From positions 2,422,575 through 2,486,574 of the forward strand of contig NZ_GG697169.2 in assembly GCF_000161835.1 (NCBI RefSeq): 64,000 nucleotides of DNA, read 5' to 3'. Both the position numbers and the translations under genes were made by a program. A model generated the notes under the pieces. The model was given only the letters and a program-made list of their open reading frames with translations, was not told the origin of the DNA and searched no databases. Shown piece after piece: positions 17,694-27,853 of the stretch. How positions within the stretch are numbered: position 1 is the first letter of the stretch; each line of letters starts with the position of its first letter. The DNA comes from Thalassobium sp. R2A62. Lineage in GTDB: Bacteria > Pseudomonadota > Alphaproteobacteria > Rhodobacterales > Rhodobacteraceae.

Positions 17694-19951
17694 TGACCTA
17701 CCTTACATGCCGCGATGATCGCCATGTTCAGAATATCATTCACTGTCGAAACGGTCGAACAGATTTGTACCGGCTGGTCGATCCCCGTCAGGATGGGCCC
17801 GATCACTGTTGCGCCAGCCATCTCTTGCATCAATTTGACGCTGATGGATGCAGAGTGACGCGCTGGGACGACAAGAACGTTCGCTGGGCCACTCAGTCTA
17901 GAGAACGGATATTTGTTCATAGCCGTCATGTTGAGCGCAACATCAACTGTCATCTCGCCTTCATATTCGAAATCAACACCACGCTCGTCCAAGATCGCAG
18001 GCGCAAGGTGCATTTTCTCGGCCCGTTCCGATACTGGATAGCCAAAGGTTGAAAAGCTGACAAACGCAACGCGAGGCTCTAGACCCAAATCACGGGCGAC
18101 TGCAGCACCGCGTTCGGCAATATTGGCAAGATCCACGTCATTCGGCCATTCATGGATGAGCGTATCACTAACCAGAACGATCCGGCCTTTGTGCAAGACT
18201 GCGCTGACACCAACAGCCGCATCTTCGATCGAGGCATCAAAGACATGATTGATCAATTCCATCACTTGGGCAGATTTTCGAGTTGCCCCTGTAACCATGC
18301 CGTCGCCGTGTCCATGAGCGAGCATCAACGCCCCAAAGACATGTCGGTCGCGCGCCGCGAGCCGGTGAATATCGGCGCCATCAAAACCTTTGCGCTGAAT
18401 CCTATCAGACAGGAATGATTTGTATGTTTCTAAATATGCGGTTGTGGCGGCATTCACGATCTCGACTTCTTGGAACGCATCGCCCAGATTTTCTTGCCGC
18501 AGTCGCGCTTGCACATCATCGGCACGTCCGATGATAATCGCCTGCCCCAAACCCTGCCGTTGATATTGGACCGCCGCACGAAGTACGCGTGGATCATCCC
18601 CTTCAGCAAAAATCATGCGTGCTTGGGCTGCACGTGCCCGTACGTTGAGAGATCGCAACATCGAAGCTGTCGGGTCCATACGAGCCTTGAGCGTTTCCTC
18701 GCAAGACACCATGTCAATGATCGGGCGACGCGCGACGCCAGTATTCATGCCAGCCTGAGCAACCGCTGTAGGAATGCGATGAATGAGACGGGGATCAAAC
18801 GGTGTTGGAATGATATAGTCCCGCCCAAAGCTCAACTTGCGACCATAGGCCATCGCAACTTCGTCTGGCACATCTTCGCGGGCCAAATCTGCCAGTGCAC
18901 GTGCACATGCGATCTTCATCTCGTCATTGATCGCGCGGGCATGAATGTCGAGGGCTCCACGGAACAGGTAAGGAAAACCCAAAACGTTGTTCACTTGGTT
19001 CGGGTAGTCGGACCGACCAGTGGCAACGATCGCATCCTTGCGAACTTGATGCGCTTCTTCCGGCGTGATCTCTGGGTCTGGATTCGCCATTGCAAAAATC
19101 ACAGGGTCAGGGGCCATGCTCTCTAACATCTCTTGGGTCACAGCCCCTTTGGCTGAAACGCCTAGGAATACGTCCGCGTTTTTCATTGCCTCCGCGAGTG
19201 TGCGGGTATCAGTCGATGCAGCATGGGCTGACTTCCACTGGTTCATGCCCTCTGTTCGGCCCTGATAAATGACGCCTTTGGTGTCACAGACGATACAGTT
19301 GTTATGTTTCGCTCCCAATGATTTGAGCAGCTCAATACATGCGATGCCCGCGGCACCAGCGCCGTTCAATACAATGCGACAGTCTTCGATTTTCTTACCG
19401 GTCAGGAACAATGAGTTGATCAAGCCCGCAGCACAGATAACGGCCGTCCCGTGTTGGTCATCATGAAAGACCGGAATATCCATGATTTCTTTCAGGCGTT
19501 GCTCGATGATAAAGCATTCAGGAGCTTTGATGTCTTCGAGATTGATGCCGCCAAAAGATGGGCCCATCAATTTGACCGCATCAATAAAGGCTTCTGGATC
19601 TTCCGTATCCAGCTCTAAGTCGATTGAATTAATGTCAGCAAATCGTTTGAACAGGACTGCCTTGCCCTCCATCACTGGCTTGGACGCCAAAGCCCCCAAA
19701 TTCCCAAGCCCAAGAACGGCTGTACCGTTTGAAATGACCGCGACCATGTTGCCCTTGTTCGTGTAATCATACGCTGTTTCGGGTGATTCAGCGATCGCCT
19801 CGCACGGAAAGGCAACTCCTGGGGAATACGCCAATGACAGATCGCGCTGCGTCGTCATTGGAACAGATGCTACGACCTCAAACTTACCGGGCGTCGGATC
19901 GAGGTGATAGGCAAGTGCGTCTTCTGGCGTCACGCGCTGCTTATTTGTCAT
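17690..19951 (-). CDS. maeB: NADP-dependent malic enzyme with phosphotransacetylase-like domain
   Basis: 753 residues from the ATG at 19951 (MTNKQRVTPEDALAYH). Residues 1 to about 430 are malic enzyme: YSPGVAFPC, the NAD(P)-binding VLNGAGAAGIACIELL, and VSAKGAVTQEML. Residues about 430-753 are a phosphate acetyl/butyryltransferase-like domain ('RMIFAEGDDPRVLRAAVQYQ'), usually regulatory in MaeB. It converts malate to pyruvate plus CO2. An 8-bp inverted repeat lies 21-41 nt upstream of the start, a possible operator. It is first gene of an operon with the downstream kinase. Confidence 0.92.
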   Translation of the reverse strand: MTNKQRVTPEDALAYHLDPTPGKFEVVASVPMTTQRDLSLAYSPGVAFPCEAIAESPETAYDYTNKGNMVAVISNGTAVLGLGNLGALASKPVMEGKAVLFKRFADINSIDLELDTEDPEAFIDAVKLMGPSFGGINLEDIKAPECFIIEQRLKEIMDIPVFHDDQHGTAVICAAGLINSLFLTGKKIEDCRIVLNGAGAAGIACIELLKSLGAKHNNCIVCDTKGVIYQGRTEGMNQWKSAHAASTDTRTLAEAMKNADVFLGVSAKGAVTQEMLESMAPDPVIFAMANPDPEITPEEAHQVRKDAIVATGRSDYPNQVNNVLGFPYLFRGALDIHARAINDEMKIACARALADLAREDVPDEVAMAYGRKLSFGRDYIIPTPFDPRLIHRIPTAVAQAGMNTGVARRPIIDMVSCEETLKARMDPTASMLRSLNVRARAAQARMIFAEGDDPRVLRAAVQYQRQGLGQAIIIGRADDVQARLRQENLGDAFQEVEIVNAATTAYLETYKSFLSDRIQRKGFDGADIHRLAARDRHVFGALMLAHGHGDGMVTGATRKSAQVMELINHVFDASIEDAAVGVSAVLHKGRIVLVSDTLIHEWPNDVDLANIAERGAAVARDLGLEPRVAFVSFSTFGYPVSERAEKMHLAPAILDERGVDFEYEGEMTVDVALNMTAMNKYPFSRLSGPANVLVVPARHSASISVKLMQEMAGATVIGPILTGIDQPVQICSTVSTVNDILNMAIIAACKVGQ

Positions 19952-19971
19952 ATGTGCTGTCCCTATGGTGG

Positions 19972-19992
19972 TTGCGAAATAAAGTTTCGCAA
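19972..19992. promoter_or_regulatory. Perfect inverted repeat upstream of maeB, candidate operator
   Basis: TTGCGAAA (19972-19979), 5-nt spacer, TTTCGCAA (19985-19992). It lies between the maeB start (19951) and a plausible minus-strand promoter (TTGTTG, 17 nt, TATAAG around 20045-20010), so a bound repressor could block transcription. An RNA hairpin of the same sequence has no U tract, which argues against a terminator. The regulator is not known. Confidence 0.45.
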
Positions 19993-20115
19993 ATAAACGT
20001 CTGTTTGGTATTTTCTTATACAGTTCAGATTTGACGTCAACAACCAATCACTAGGGCTTTTCGCCAATCGCGCCCTCGCATACTCTTGCCTAAATGCTTG
20101 CTTGGGGGCAATCAC

Positions 20116-22746
20116 GTGAACGCTGTAGTCACGCCAATGATGGCGCAATATCTAGAAATCAAAGCACGCCATGAAAACGCGATTCTTTTCTATCGCATGG
20201 GTGATTTCTACGAGATGTTTTTCGATGACGCCGTTGCTGCGGCCGATGCTCTCGAAATCGCTCTAACGAAACGGGGCAAACATAATGGCGAAGACATCCC
20301 TATGTGTGGTGTCCCGTTCCATTCTGCCGAGAGCTATCTGCTTGCCCTCATACGCAAGGGTTTTCGCGTCGCCGTATGTGAACAACTAGAAAGCCCCGCC
20401 GAGGCGAAAAAGCGCAGCGGCAAGTCTGTTGTCAAACGCGATGTCGTTCGCTTGGTGACCCCTGGTACTTTGACCGAAGACAGCCTGCTGAATGCGCGCC
20501 GGCACAACTTCTTGGCCTGTTATTCTGAAATCCGCGCCGAAGGCGCGCTCTCATGGGCTGATATTTCAACTGGTGAGCTGCGATTGATAACATGCAACCA
20601 GACACGATTGGGTCCAGAGCTTGCTCGCTTGATGCCTAGTGAAATTATCATTCAGGATCATTTGAGCGAAGACTTGGGCGAGGTCATTCGCGAACTTGGT
20701 ATTTCGATCACGCCGTTTCCTAGCTCACTTTTTGACAGCGCCAGCGGTGAGAAGGGCCTGCTTGATACATTTGGTGTCGCATCTCTGGATGCTTTTGGTG
20801 AATTCAACAGGGTGGATGTTTCAGCACTTGGGGCCTTGGTCGGGTATTTGGACATTACCCAAAAAGGCAACATGCCCCTGCTGCGGACGCCCATCCGTGA
20901 AACTGAAAACCGCACGATGCAAATTGATGCAGCAACCCGTCGGAACCTAGAGCTGACACATAGTTTGTCGGGCTCTCGAAAGGGGTCGCTGCTTGCCACT
21001 ATTGATCGAACTCTCACGGCAGGCGGCGGGCGACTGCTGGAACAACGCATAGCTAGCCCATCGCGCGATCTGGGCACAATTACGCAACGTTTGTCACTGA
21101 TTGATCAGATGATCACCGCCACTCGTTCTACTCAGTCACTCAAGGAACTGTTGCGTCAGGTGCCAGATCTCGAGCGCGCGTTATCTCGTGTTGCACTCGA
21201 TCGCGCTGGACCCCGTGATCTTGTAAGCGTGCGGAATGCACTGACCCAATCAATTAGCATCAACACTGTCTTGGGTGAAATCGATGGCGATGCTGCTTTG
21301 GTCGATCTTTCGGCCAAACTGTTGGGTCATGACGCGCTTCTTGATCTCTTGGATGATGCGCTGGTTGCTGAACCACCCTTGCTCGCCCGTGATGGCGGGT
21401 TCATCGCGACTGATTTCGATGATGAATTGGATGAGACCCGCGCTCTGCGAGATGAAGGCAAGTCAGTTATCGCTGGAATGCAGCAGGACTTCATCTCCAC
21501 GACAGGGATTTCTTCGCTCAAGATCAAACACAACAACGTTTTGGGCTATTTCATCGAAACACCCGGGACACATGCTAACAAAATGCTCACCGAACCGCTG
21601 AACGAAACCTTTATTCACCGTCAAACAACGGCGAATGCCGTCCGCTTCACAACCCTTGAACTCAGCCAGCTAGAAACAAAGATCTTAAATGCTGGCGCAA
21701 GAGCGATTGAGATCGAAAAGCGTCACTATTTTACCTTAACTGCGGCCATTTTGGATGCTTCCGACCGTCTCTTTGAGACTGCGGGCGCTCTGGCACAGAT
21801 AGATTTGACCACTGCATTTGCCGATCTGGCAACAGGGCAAGACTGGAGCCGACCATCTCTCACTGAGGGTCGTGAATTTGACATTGTTGGAGGTCGACAT
21901 CCAGTTGTCGAGGCCGCTCTACGTGAAACCTCGGGTTCGTTTGTTGCGAACGATTGCGATCTAAGCGACGGCAAGATTTGGCTTTTGACCGGCCCCAACA
22001 TGGCGGGTAAATCGACATTTCTGCGTCAGAACGCATTGATTGTGTTGCTTGCCCAGATTGGATCATACGTCCCTGCTTCTAAGGCGACGATCGGCATTGT
22101 TTCACAGCTGTTTTCTCGTGTTGGCGCGTCGGACGATCTGGCGCGTGGTCGCTCAACATTCATGGTGGAAATGGTCGAGACCGCGACTATCCTGAACCAA
22201 GCAGACGAAAAGGCGCTCGTCATCTTGGATGAGATCGGCAGAGGGACAGCAACATATGACGGCCTGTCGATCGCATGGGCAACACTAGAGCACCTGCATG
22301 AAACCAATAGATCTCGTGCGCTATTTGCGACGCACTATCATGAGATGACAGCCATCTCAGACAAACTGGATCGCGTTGAGAACACGACCGTTCGGGTAAA
22401 GGAGTGGGAAGGCGACGTCATATTCTTGCATGAGGTGATGCGTGGTGCCGCCGACCGAAGCTATGGCGTTCAGGTCGCGCGGCTAGCTGGTTTGCCAGCA
22501 ACGGTGGTGGAGCGTGCAAAAGTTGTTCTCGAGGCGCTCGAAAAAGGTGACCGAGACGGGAACAACGGAAAAAAGGCGGTCATTGACGATCTACCGCTCT
22601 TTTCCTCAACGCCCAGCCCCGCAGCAAAACCGAAGGGGCCGAGCGAAGTTGAACTAAAGCTAGATCAAATCATGCCTGACGACCTAACTCCGAAAGAGGC
22701 GCTCGCTCTGATTTATGAAATGAAAGAACTGAGCAAAGACAGCTAA
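20116..22746 (+). CDS. mutS: DNA mismatch repair protein MutS
   Basis: 876 residues from the GTG at 20116, favoured because a GGGGG ribosome-binding sequence sits 7 nt before it; upstream TTG codons lack one. Mismatch-recognition motif FYRMGDFYEMF near residues 25-36 holds the Phe-x-Glu. The ATPase domain has Walker A TGPNMAGKST near residue 626, Walker B LVILDEIGRGTATYDG and the FATHYHEM switch. It recognises mispairs during replication-coupled repair. mutS stands alone on the plus strand and ends immediately next to the convergent grpE gene (stops adjacent). Confidence 0.95.
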   Translation: MNAVVTPMMAQYLEIKARHENAILFYRMGDFYEMFFDDAVAAADALEIALTKRGKHNGEDIPMCGVPFHSAESYLLALIRKGFRVAVCEQLESPAEAKKRSGKSVVKRDVVRLVTPGTLTEDSLLNARRHNFLACYSEIRAEGALSWADISTGELRLITCNQTRLGPELARLMPSEIIIQDHLSEDLGEVIRELGISITPFPSSLFDSASGEKGLLDTFGVASLDAFGEFNRVDVSALGALVGYLDITQKGNMPLLRTPIRETENRTMQIDAATRRNLELTHSLSGSRKGSLLATIDRTLTAGGGRLLEQRIASPSRDLGTITQRLSLIDQMITATRSTQSLKELLRQVPDLERALSRVALDRAGPRDLVSVRNALTQSISINTVLGEIDGDAALVDLSAKLLGHDALLDLLDDALVAEPPLLARDGGFIATDFDDELDETRALRDEGKSVIAGMQQDFISTTGISSLKIKHNNVLGYFIETPGTHANKMLTEPLNETFIHRQTTANAVRFTTLELSQLETKILNAGARAIEIEKRHYFTLTAAILDASDRLFETAGALAQIDLTTAFADLATGQDWSRPSLTEGREFDIVGGRHPVVEAALRETSGSFVANDCDLSDGKIWLLTGPNMAGKSTFLRQNALIVLLAQIGSYVPASKATIGIVSQLFSRVGASDDLARGRSTFMVEMVETATILNQADEKALVILDEIGRGTATYDGLSIAWATLEHLHETNRSRALFATHYHEMTAISDKLDRVENTTVRVKEWEGDVIFLHEVMRGAADRSYGVQVARLAGLPATVVERAKVVLEALEKGDRDGNNGKKAVIDDLPLFSSTPSPAAKPKGPSEVELKLDQIMPDDLTPKEALALIYEMKELSKDS

Positions 22747-23313
22747 TCAGCCAGGGTTTGAAGACACGCCAACCTGCGCAGGTCGCAACAGGCGATCGTG
22801 CAACATGAAGCCTTCGGTCATAACCTGAATGATATCGCCAGCTTTTGTATCAGGCAGTGGCGCTTCGAACATCGCTTGGTGGTTTTGTGGATCAAAGCGA
22901 TCGCCGACCTCTGGAACGATCGGATCAATCCCGTGCTTTTTGAAGACGCTGATTAGTTCGCGCATCGTGAGCTCTACACCTTCAATCAGGGCTTTGGACG
23001 CTTCAGAACCTTCTGCAGTGGCGGCGTCAAGAGCACGCTTCATATTGTCGTATACTGGCAGCATGTCACGAGCGAGTTTTGAGCCACCATAGTTCTCTGC
23101 TTCGCGACGATCACGATCGGAACGCTTGCGAGAGTTTTCAGCGTCCGCGAGGGCGCGCATAAATCTGTCTTTGTAGTCATCGCGTTCAGCGCGCAGCTCT
23201 TCTAGCTCTAGCGCTTCATCATCGATCTCTTCTAGCTCGCTAGCGAGAGCCTCGGCTTCTGCCGCTTCGAGATCATCCAAAAACTCGTCGTTCGTGCGTG
23301 GGTCGCTCATCAT
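22747..23313 (-). CDS. grpE: GrpE nucleotide exchange factor
   Basis: 188 residues. The acidic N-terminal region and long helix ('DDYKDRFMRALADAENSRKRSDRDRREAE' region) are followed by the C-terminal beta domain with 'HGIDPIVPEVGDRFDPQNHQAMFE' elements characteristic of GrpE. It is the ADP-release factor for DnaK. It lies 9 nt downstream of hrcA on the same strand, so hrcA-grpE form a heat-shock operon; dnaKJ are not in the window. Confidence 0.93.
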   Translation of the reverse strand: MMSDPRTNDEFLDDLEAAEAEALASELEEIDDEALELEELRAERDDYKDRFMRALADAENSRKRSDRDRREAENYGGSKLARDMLPVYDNMKRALDAATAEGSEASKALIEGVELTMRELISVFKKHGIDPIVPEVGDRFDPQNHQAMFEAPLPDTKAGDIIQVMTEGFMLHDRLLRPAQVGVSSNPG

Positions 23314-23322
23314 ATTCGTCCT

Positions 23323-24387
23323 TCAACCGCGGTCAGAGATCAATTTTCCAACCAACTGCGCCGTATAATCCACAATCGGTACAATCCGCCCATAGTTCAG
23401 ACGTGTTGGGCCAATGACGCCAACTGCACCGATGATCTTTCGATCAGCGTTCATATAAGGGGAAACCACCAAAGAGGAACCCGAAAGAGAGAAAAGTTTG
23501 TTCTCAGAGCCGATAAAAATGCGCACACCTTCACCATCTTCCGCCAATTCCAGAAAATCTGCGATATCGCGCTTGCGTTCTAGGTCGTCAAACAGCGTTC
23601 TGATCCGTTCGAGGTCGGCTTCTTCCGAGGGCGCATCAAGGAGATTCGATCTTCCACGAACAATTAGGCGTTCGGTTCGATCACCCTCATTTTCCCATAC
23701 AGCCAACCCGCTCTCGATCATGTCCTGAGCAAGAACATCAAGTTCGCGCCTACTGTCTTGAATGTGTTGCGTCATGACGCGGGACAGCTCGGACAATGTG
23801 CGTCCTTCGGCAAAAGAATTTAAAAAATTCGCAGCCTCGCGAAGTGACGATGGCGTTTGGCCAGCAGGTGGCTCGAACACCCGGTTTTCAACGTGACCAT
23901 CAGCAAAAACTAGAACCACTAGCGCTCTGTCAGTGGACAGCGAGACAAATTCAATGTGTTTGATCGGTGCTTCATGCTTTGGCGTAAGCACGAGACTGGC
24001 ACCATGAGTGACACCTGACAGGGCCGAGCCGACACGATCTAGCAACGTCGTCACATCGGTCTGATTGGACGAAACCGTTTGATCGATCTTTTCGCGATCA
24101 TCGCCATTCAGCGAACCCACCTCTAAGAGGCTGTCGACAAACATTCGCAGGCCTTGTTGGGTCGGAATGCGTCCAGCGCTGATATGGGCGCTGTCGAGTA
24201 AGCCCATAAATTCGAGGTCCTGCATGACGTTTCGGATCGTTGCCGCGCTAACCTTTTCTGACATCGCACGGGTGAGCGTACGTGATCCTACCGGATCACC
24301 ATTCTCTAGATATCCTTCGACCACACGACGAAACACTTCGCGTGAACGATCGTTCATCTCTGACATGAGTTTAGATTGATCTGTCAT
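23323..24387 (-). CDS. hrcA: Heat-inducible transcription repressor HrcA
   Basis: 354 residues from the ATG at 24387 (MTDQSKLMSEMNDRSREVFR), with AAGGGG upstream. The N-terminal winged helix contains GDPVGSRTLTRAMSEKVSAATIRNVM, the HrcA DNA-binding region. The C-terminal half carries the GAF-like inducer domain ending in GVIGPTRLNYGRIVPIVDYTA. HrcA represses groE/dnaK-type operons by binding CIRCE elements; I saw no clear CIRCE in the 113-nt gap to rph. Co-directional with grpE. Confidence 0.93.
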   Translation of the reverse strand: MTDQSKLMSEMNDRSREVFRRVVEGYLENGDPVGSRTLTRAMSEKVSAATIRNVMQDLEFMGLLDSAHISAGRIPTQQGLRMFVDSLLEVGSLNGDDREKIDQTVSSNQTDVTTLLDRVGSALSGVTHGASLVLTPKHEAPIKHIEFVSLSTDRALVVLVFADGHVENRVFEPPAGQTPSSLREAANFLNSFAEGRTLSELSRVMTQHIQDSRRELDVLAQDMIESGLAVWENEGDRTERLIVRGRSNLLDAPSEEADLERIRTLFDDLERKRDIADFLELAEDGEGVRIFIGSENKLFSLSGSSLVVSPYMNADRKIIGAVGVIGPTRLNYGRIVPIVDYTAQLVGKLISDRG

Positions 24388-24500
24388 AGGGCCCCTTGGT
24401 TGGCGTTTAGATAAGAGGACCAGACCCAAATGGTCAATGAGACTTGGCAAGTTCGTGAAGGCGGCGTATCTCCAGCACAGTTCAAGCAAAGGATTAAGAC

Positions 24501-25208
24501 ATGCGGCCCTCTGGCAGATCAATTGACGAAATGCGCGCGATTACAATTGAAACCGATGTGACCAAACACGCCGAAGGTTCGTGTTTGATCCAATGTGGGG
24601 ACACTCATGTTTTGTGCGCCGCGACAGTCGAGGACCGCGTTCCTCCGTTCATGCGGAATTCTGGTCTCGGTTGGGTCACCGCTGAATATGGGATGTTGCC
24701 GCGAGCCACTAACACGCGGATGCGCCGCGAAGCCAAAAACGGTCAATCCGGTCGGACCCAAGAAATCCAACGCCTGATTGGGCGTTCGCTGCGTGCTGGC
24801 GTTGATCGTGTCGCATTGGGCGAGCGTCAAATCACTGTTGATTGCGACGTAATCCAAGCGGACGGTGGAACACGCTGTGCCTCGATCACCGGTGGTTGGG
24901 TCGCGCTGAAGCTGGCCGTCAATAAACTGATCAAGGCTGGCGACATCATTTCTGATCCGCTTGAGACACCCGTGGCTGCGATCAGCTGTGGGATCTATGC
25001 CGGTCAGGCTGTTTTAGATTTGGACTATCCTGAAGACAGCGAAGCAGGCGTCGATGGAAACTTTGTCATGACCGGTTCTCAGATGATCGAAGTTCAGATG
25101 TCCGCTGAGGGTGCAACATTCTCACGGGATCAAATGAACGAGCTGGTTGATCTAGCTGAAAAGGGCGTTGCCGAGTTGTCGCGCCTTCAAATCGACGCGA
25201 CCTCATGA
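24501..25208 (+). CDS. rph: Ribonuclease PH
   Basis: 235 residues. It contains the RNase PH core: [19 protein letters not shown] at the start, [18 protein letters not shown], and the phosphate/RNA-site region [19 protein letters not shown]. It trims tRNA 3' ends with phosphate. It is divergent from hrcA and overlaps rdgB by 4 nt (ATGA), forming an rph-rdgB-hemW operon, an arrangement common in Alphaproteobacteria. Confidence 0.95.
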   Translation: MRPSGRSIDEMRAITIETDVTKHAEGSCLIQCGDTHVLCAATVEDRVPPFMRNSGLGWVTAEYGMLPRATNTRMRREAKNGQSGRTQEIQRLIGRSLRAGVDRVALGERQITVDCDVIQADGGTRCASITGGWVALKLAVNKLIKAGDIISDPLETPVAAISCGIYAGQAVLDLDYPEDSEAGVDGNFVMTGSQMIEVQMSAEGATFSRDQMNELVDLAEKGVAELSRLQIDATS

Positions 25209-25816
25209 CCCGCAAATTCGGCGATAAGACACTACTGGTTGCAAGTCACAACGCTGGCAAAATCGAAGAGATCGCAGCGTTGCTCGAACCATTTGGCGTG
25301 TCGATTAAATCGAACATCGACTTTGACCTGCCGGAACCAGAAGAAACAGAAACGACCTTCGTTGGTAACGCGAGGATTAAGGCACACGCTGCCTCGCAAG
25401 CCACTGGTTTGCCAGCATTGTCTGATGACAGCGGCATCGAAGTTGATGCTCTTGGCGGTGCCCCTGGTGTTTATACCGCTGATTGGGCTGAGACAGAGAA
25501 TGGCCGTGATTTTCCAATGGCGATGACACGGACTTGGAACGAGCTCGATGCGATCAATGCGCCATCTCCGCGAACTGCACGATTCAAATCGACCTTGGTT
25601 TTAGCTTGGCCTGATGGTCATGACGAGGTGTTCGACGGCAAGATCGAAGGCCAAGTTGTCTGGCCTATGCGTGGCAAACAAGGGCACGGCTATGACCCCA
25701 TTTTTATGGCTGATGGCTACGACATTACGATGGGTGAAATGGATCGCTGGGAAAAGAACAAGATCTCTCACCGCGCTGATGCCCTGAAAAAACTCGTTGC
25801 GGCCTGTTTTGATTGA
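25205..25816 (+). CDS. rdgB: RdgB/HAM1 non-canonical purine NTP pyrophosphatase
   Basis: 203 residues. Motif [20 protein letters not shown] near the N-terminus and [24 protein letters not shown] are the substrate pocket and metal site of the RdgB/HAM1 family, and GYDPIF is present near residue 160. It hydrolyses (d)ITP and XTP to prevent their use in DNA and RNA. It overlaps rph by 4 nt and the hemW start by several nt. Confidence 0.93.
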   Translation: MTRKFGDKTLLVASHNAGKIEEIAALLEPFGVSIKSNIDFDLPEPEETETTFVGNARIKAHAASQATGLPALSDDSGIEVDALGGAPGVYTADWAETENGRDFPMAMTRTWNELDAINAPSPRTARFKSTLVLAWPDGHDEVFDGKIEGQVVWPMRGKQGHGYDPIFMADGYDITMGEMDRWEKNKISHRADALKKLVAACFD

Positions 25817-26969
25817 AGACTGGGTCTACGGCGGCTTCGGTCTCTATATCCACTGGCCGTTCTGTCAGGCCAAGTGTCCCTATTGCGACTTTAATTCGTT
25901 CGTCTCAAAAGAGATCGATCAGACAAAGTGGCGCGATGCGTATATTGTCGAGCTTCGTCGCACCGCTGCGCTTACGCCAAATCGTGTTCTAAACTCGGTT
26001 TTCTTTGGTGGTGGAACGCCCAGCCTGATGGACCCCCAAATCGTTGATGACATTTTGCAAGAGGTGCAAAAGAACTGGACGATCGCCAATGACATTGAAA
26101 TCACGCTTGAGGCAAACCCAACCTCTGTCGAAGCCGGCCGATTTGCTGACTTCCGTGCGGCCGGTATCAATCGCGTCTCAATGGGCATCCAATCACTAAA
26201 TGATCAGGATCTTCGCAAACTTGGACGAACACACAGTGTGTCAGAGGGGATTGCGGCGTTTGAAACAGCGCGCAATGAATTTGAACGTGTCAGTTTTGAT
26301 CTGATTTACGCGCGGCAAGGCCAAACCCTACAGGATTGGAACGCGGAACTTGGTCAAGCGCTAGAAATGGCCGTAGACCACCTGTCGCTCTACCAGCTGA
26401 CAATTGAAGACGGCACAGCATTCGGCGACCGTTTCGCCGCTGGCAAGCTCCGCGACCTACCAAATGACGACAATGCCGCCGACATGTATTTTGCGACTCA
26501 AGAGCTAACGTCAAAACACGGCATGAAGAGCTATGAAGTCTCTAATCATGCCAAAGTTGGCTCTGAATCGCGACACAACCTGATCTATTGGAATGGCGGA
26601 GACTACATTGGGATCGGTCCGGGTGCGCACGGAAGATTAACAAACAACGGGATCAGATACGCTACAGAAACCGAATTAAGCCCCGTGGCATGGTTATCCA
26701 AGGTCGCCAAGAATGGGTCAGGGCAGACTATCCAAGACGCGATGACGCGCCAGGACGAACTGACTGAGCGCTTCACGATGGGACTACGCCTTGCGACAGG
26801 AGTTGATTTAGGTCGTCTGGGACTTGAAAACCACCAAAAATCTTTTGAAAACAGCTGGTTAGCGGAAGACCAGATCATTGAGGTCGCTCAAGAATCTCTG
26901 ATCGTAACGGCAAAAGGCCGTCCAGTACTAAACGCTGTGATCGTAGAGCTCTTGCGCCTGTTAGATTAG
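25809..26969 (+). CDS. hemW: HemW, heme chaperone-like radical SAM protein
   Basis: About 386 residues. No ATG is available near the conserved N-terminus ([18 protein letters not shown]), so a TTG start is likely at 25809 (a second TTG is at 25797). The radical-SAM Cys triad is in CQAKCPYC, followed by FFGGGTPSLM and GINRVSMGIQSL. The family resembles coproporphyrinogen dehydrogenase but lacks its activity in known cases and handles heme instead. It overlaps rdgB, and its end overlaps the convergent parB stop by 4 nt. Confidence 0.9.
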   Translation: MIEDWVYGGFGLYIHWPFCQAKCPYCDFNSFVSKEIDQTKWRDAYIVELRRTAALTPNRVLNSVFFGGGTPSLMDPQIVDDILQEVQKNWTIANDIEITLEANPTSVEAGRFADFRAAGINRVSMGIQSLNDQDLRKLGRTHSVSEGIAAFETARNEFERVSFDLIYARQGQTLQDWNAELGQALEMAVDHLSLYQLTIEDGTAFGDRFAAGKLRDLPNDDNAADMYFATQELTSKHGMKSYEVSNHAKVGSESRHNLIYWNGGDYIGIGPGAHGRLTNNGIRYATETELSPVAWLSKVAKNGSGQTIQDAMTRQDELTERFTMGLRLATGVDLGRLGLENHQKSFENSWLAEDQIIEVAQESLIVTAKGRPVLNAVIVELLRLLD

Positions 26970-27853
26970 GTAGACAATTTGGACAGTAGATCGTCGAGCT
27001 GATCGAGGTTCTTGTAGCTCAAAACCAGATTTCCAGCACCAGATTCTAGGTTTGACTGTTCGATCGTTACAGCCACACCTAAATTGGCAGACAACTCGCC
27101 CTCTAACGCAACAGTATCTGCATCCTTGGTCAACGTTTTGCTTGCCCTTCCCTTGGTGGAAACCTTGGGTGCCTTGGTTAAACGTTCTGCACCTCGCACA
27201 GACAAGCCTTTGGATATAATCGTTTTCGCCAACGTTAGTGCCTGATCTGATCCAATCAGCGTTCTCGCATGTCCAGCTGACAACTTACCCTCTTCTACCA
27301 ACGCCTGAACGTCTTGCGGCAGCGACAAGAGCCGCATCTGGTTCGCAATATGACTCCGGCTCTTGCCTAGAACCTGAGACAGTTGCTCTTGGGTGTGTCC
27401 ATATTTCTCAACGAGCTGTGCAAAACCAGCGGCCTCATCGATGGCGTTTAGGTCTGCTCGCTGAATATTCTCGATAATTGCGACTTCGAGCATTTCCTGA
27501 TCCGAAAACGACCGAACAACCACCGGGACCTGATGAAGTTTCGCCCGTTGCGCAGCACGCCAACGGCGTTCGCCCGCAACAATCTCGTATTGTCCATCCT
27601 TCTTGGCCAAACGAACGACAATCGGCTGGATGATGCCCTTTTCCCTTATTGATTCAGCTAGCTCTTGAAGAGCTGCATCATCAAAAGAACGTCTCGGCTG
27701 GTCCGGGTTAGGAAAGACAGCCTCGATAGGTACCGTTAAGTCAGATTTGGCAGGGCTGTCATTTTGGTCTGTATCTACATTCGGCGCGACATCAGCCATG
27801 AGCGCAGATAAACCGCGCCCCAAGCCCCGGTTATTGTTTGATGATTTGGCCAT
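26966..27853 (-). CDS. parB: Chromosome-partitioning protein ParB
   Basis: 295 residues. The N-terminal CTPase/ParA-interacting region begins with NNRGLGRGLSALM, a ParA-activating basic stretch. The core includes NPDQPRRSFDD, then GERRWRAAQRA (CTP-binding box II-type) and a helix-turn-helix around 'EQLSQVLGKSRSHIANQMRLL'. The C-terminus dimerises. It spreads from parS sites, two of which lie 1.4 and 3.3 kb away. It overlaps parA by 1 nt. Confidence 0.95.
   Translation of the reverse strand: MAKSSNNNRGLGRGLSALMADVAPNVDTDQNDSPAKSDLTVPIEAVFPNPDQPRRSFDDAALQELAESIREKGIIQPIVVRLAKKDGQYEIVAGERRWRAAQRAKLHQVPVVVRSFSDQEMLEVAIIENIQRADLNAIDEAAGFAQLVEKYGHTQEQLSQVLGKSRSHIANQMRLLSLPQDVQALVEEGKLSAGHARTLIGSDQALTLAKTIISKGLSVRGAERLTKAPKVSTKGRASKTLTKDADTVALEGELSANLGVAVTIEQSNLESGAGNLVLSYKNLDQLDDLLSKLST

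Noticed and set aside
18470-19126. Open frame of 218 codons on the plus strand
   Set aside because: Antisense to malic enzyme; Cys/His-rich composition without domain logic, as in shadow frames.
24388-24500. CIRCE element between hrcA and rph
   Set aside because: No TTAGCACTC/GAGTGCTAA pair found; HrcA may not autoregulate here.
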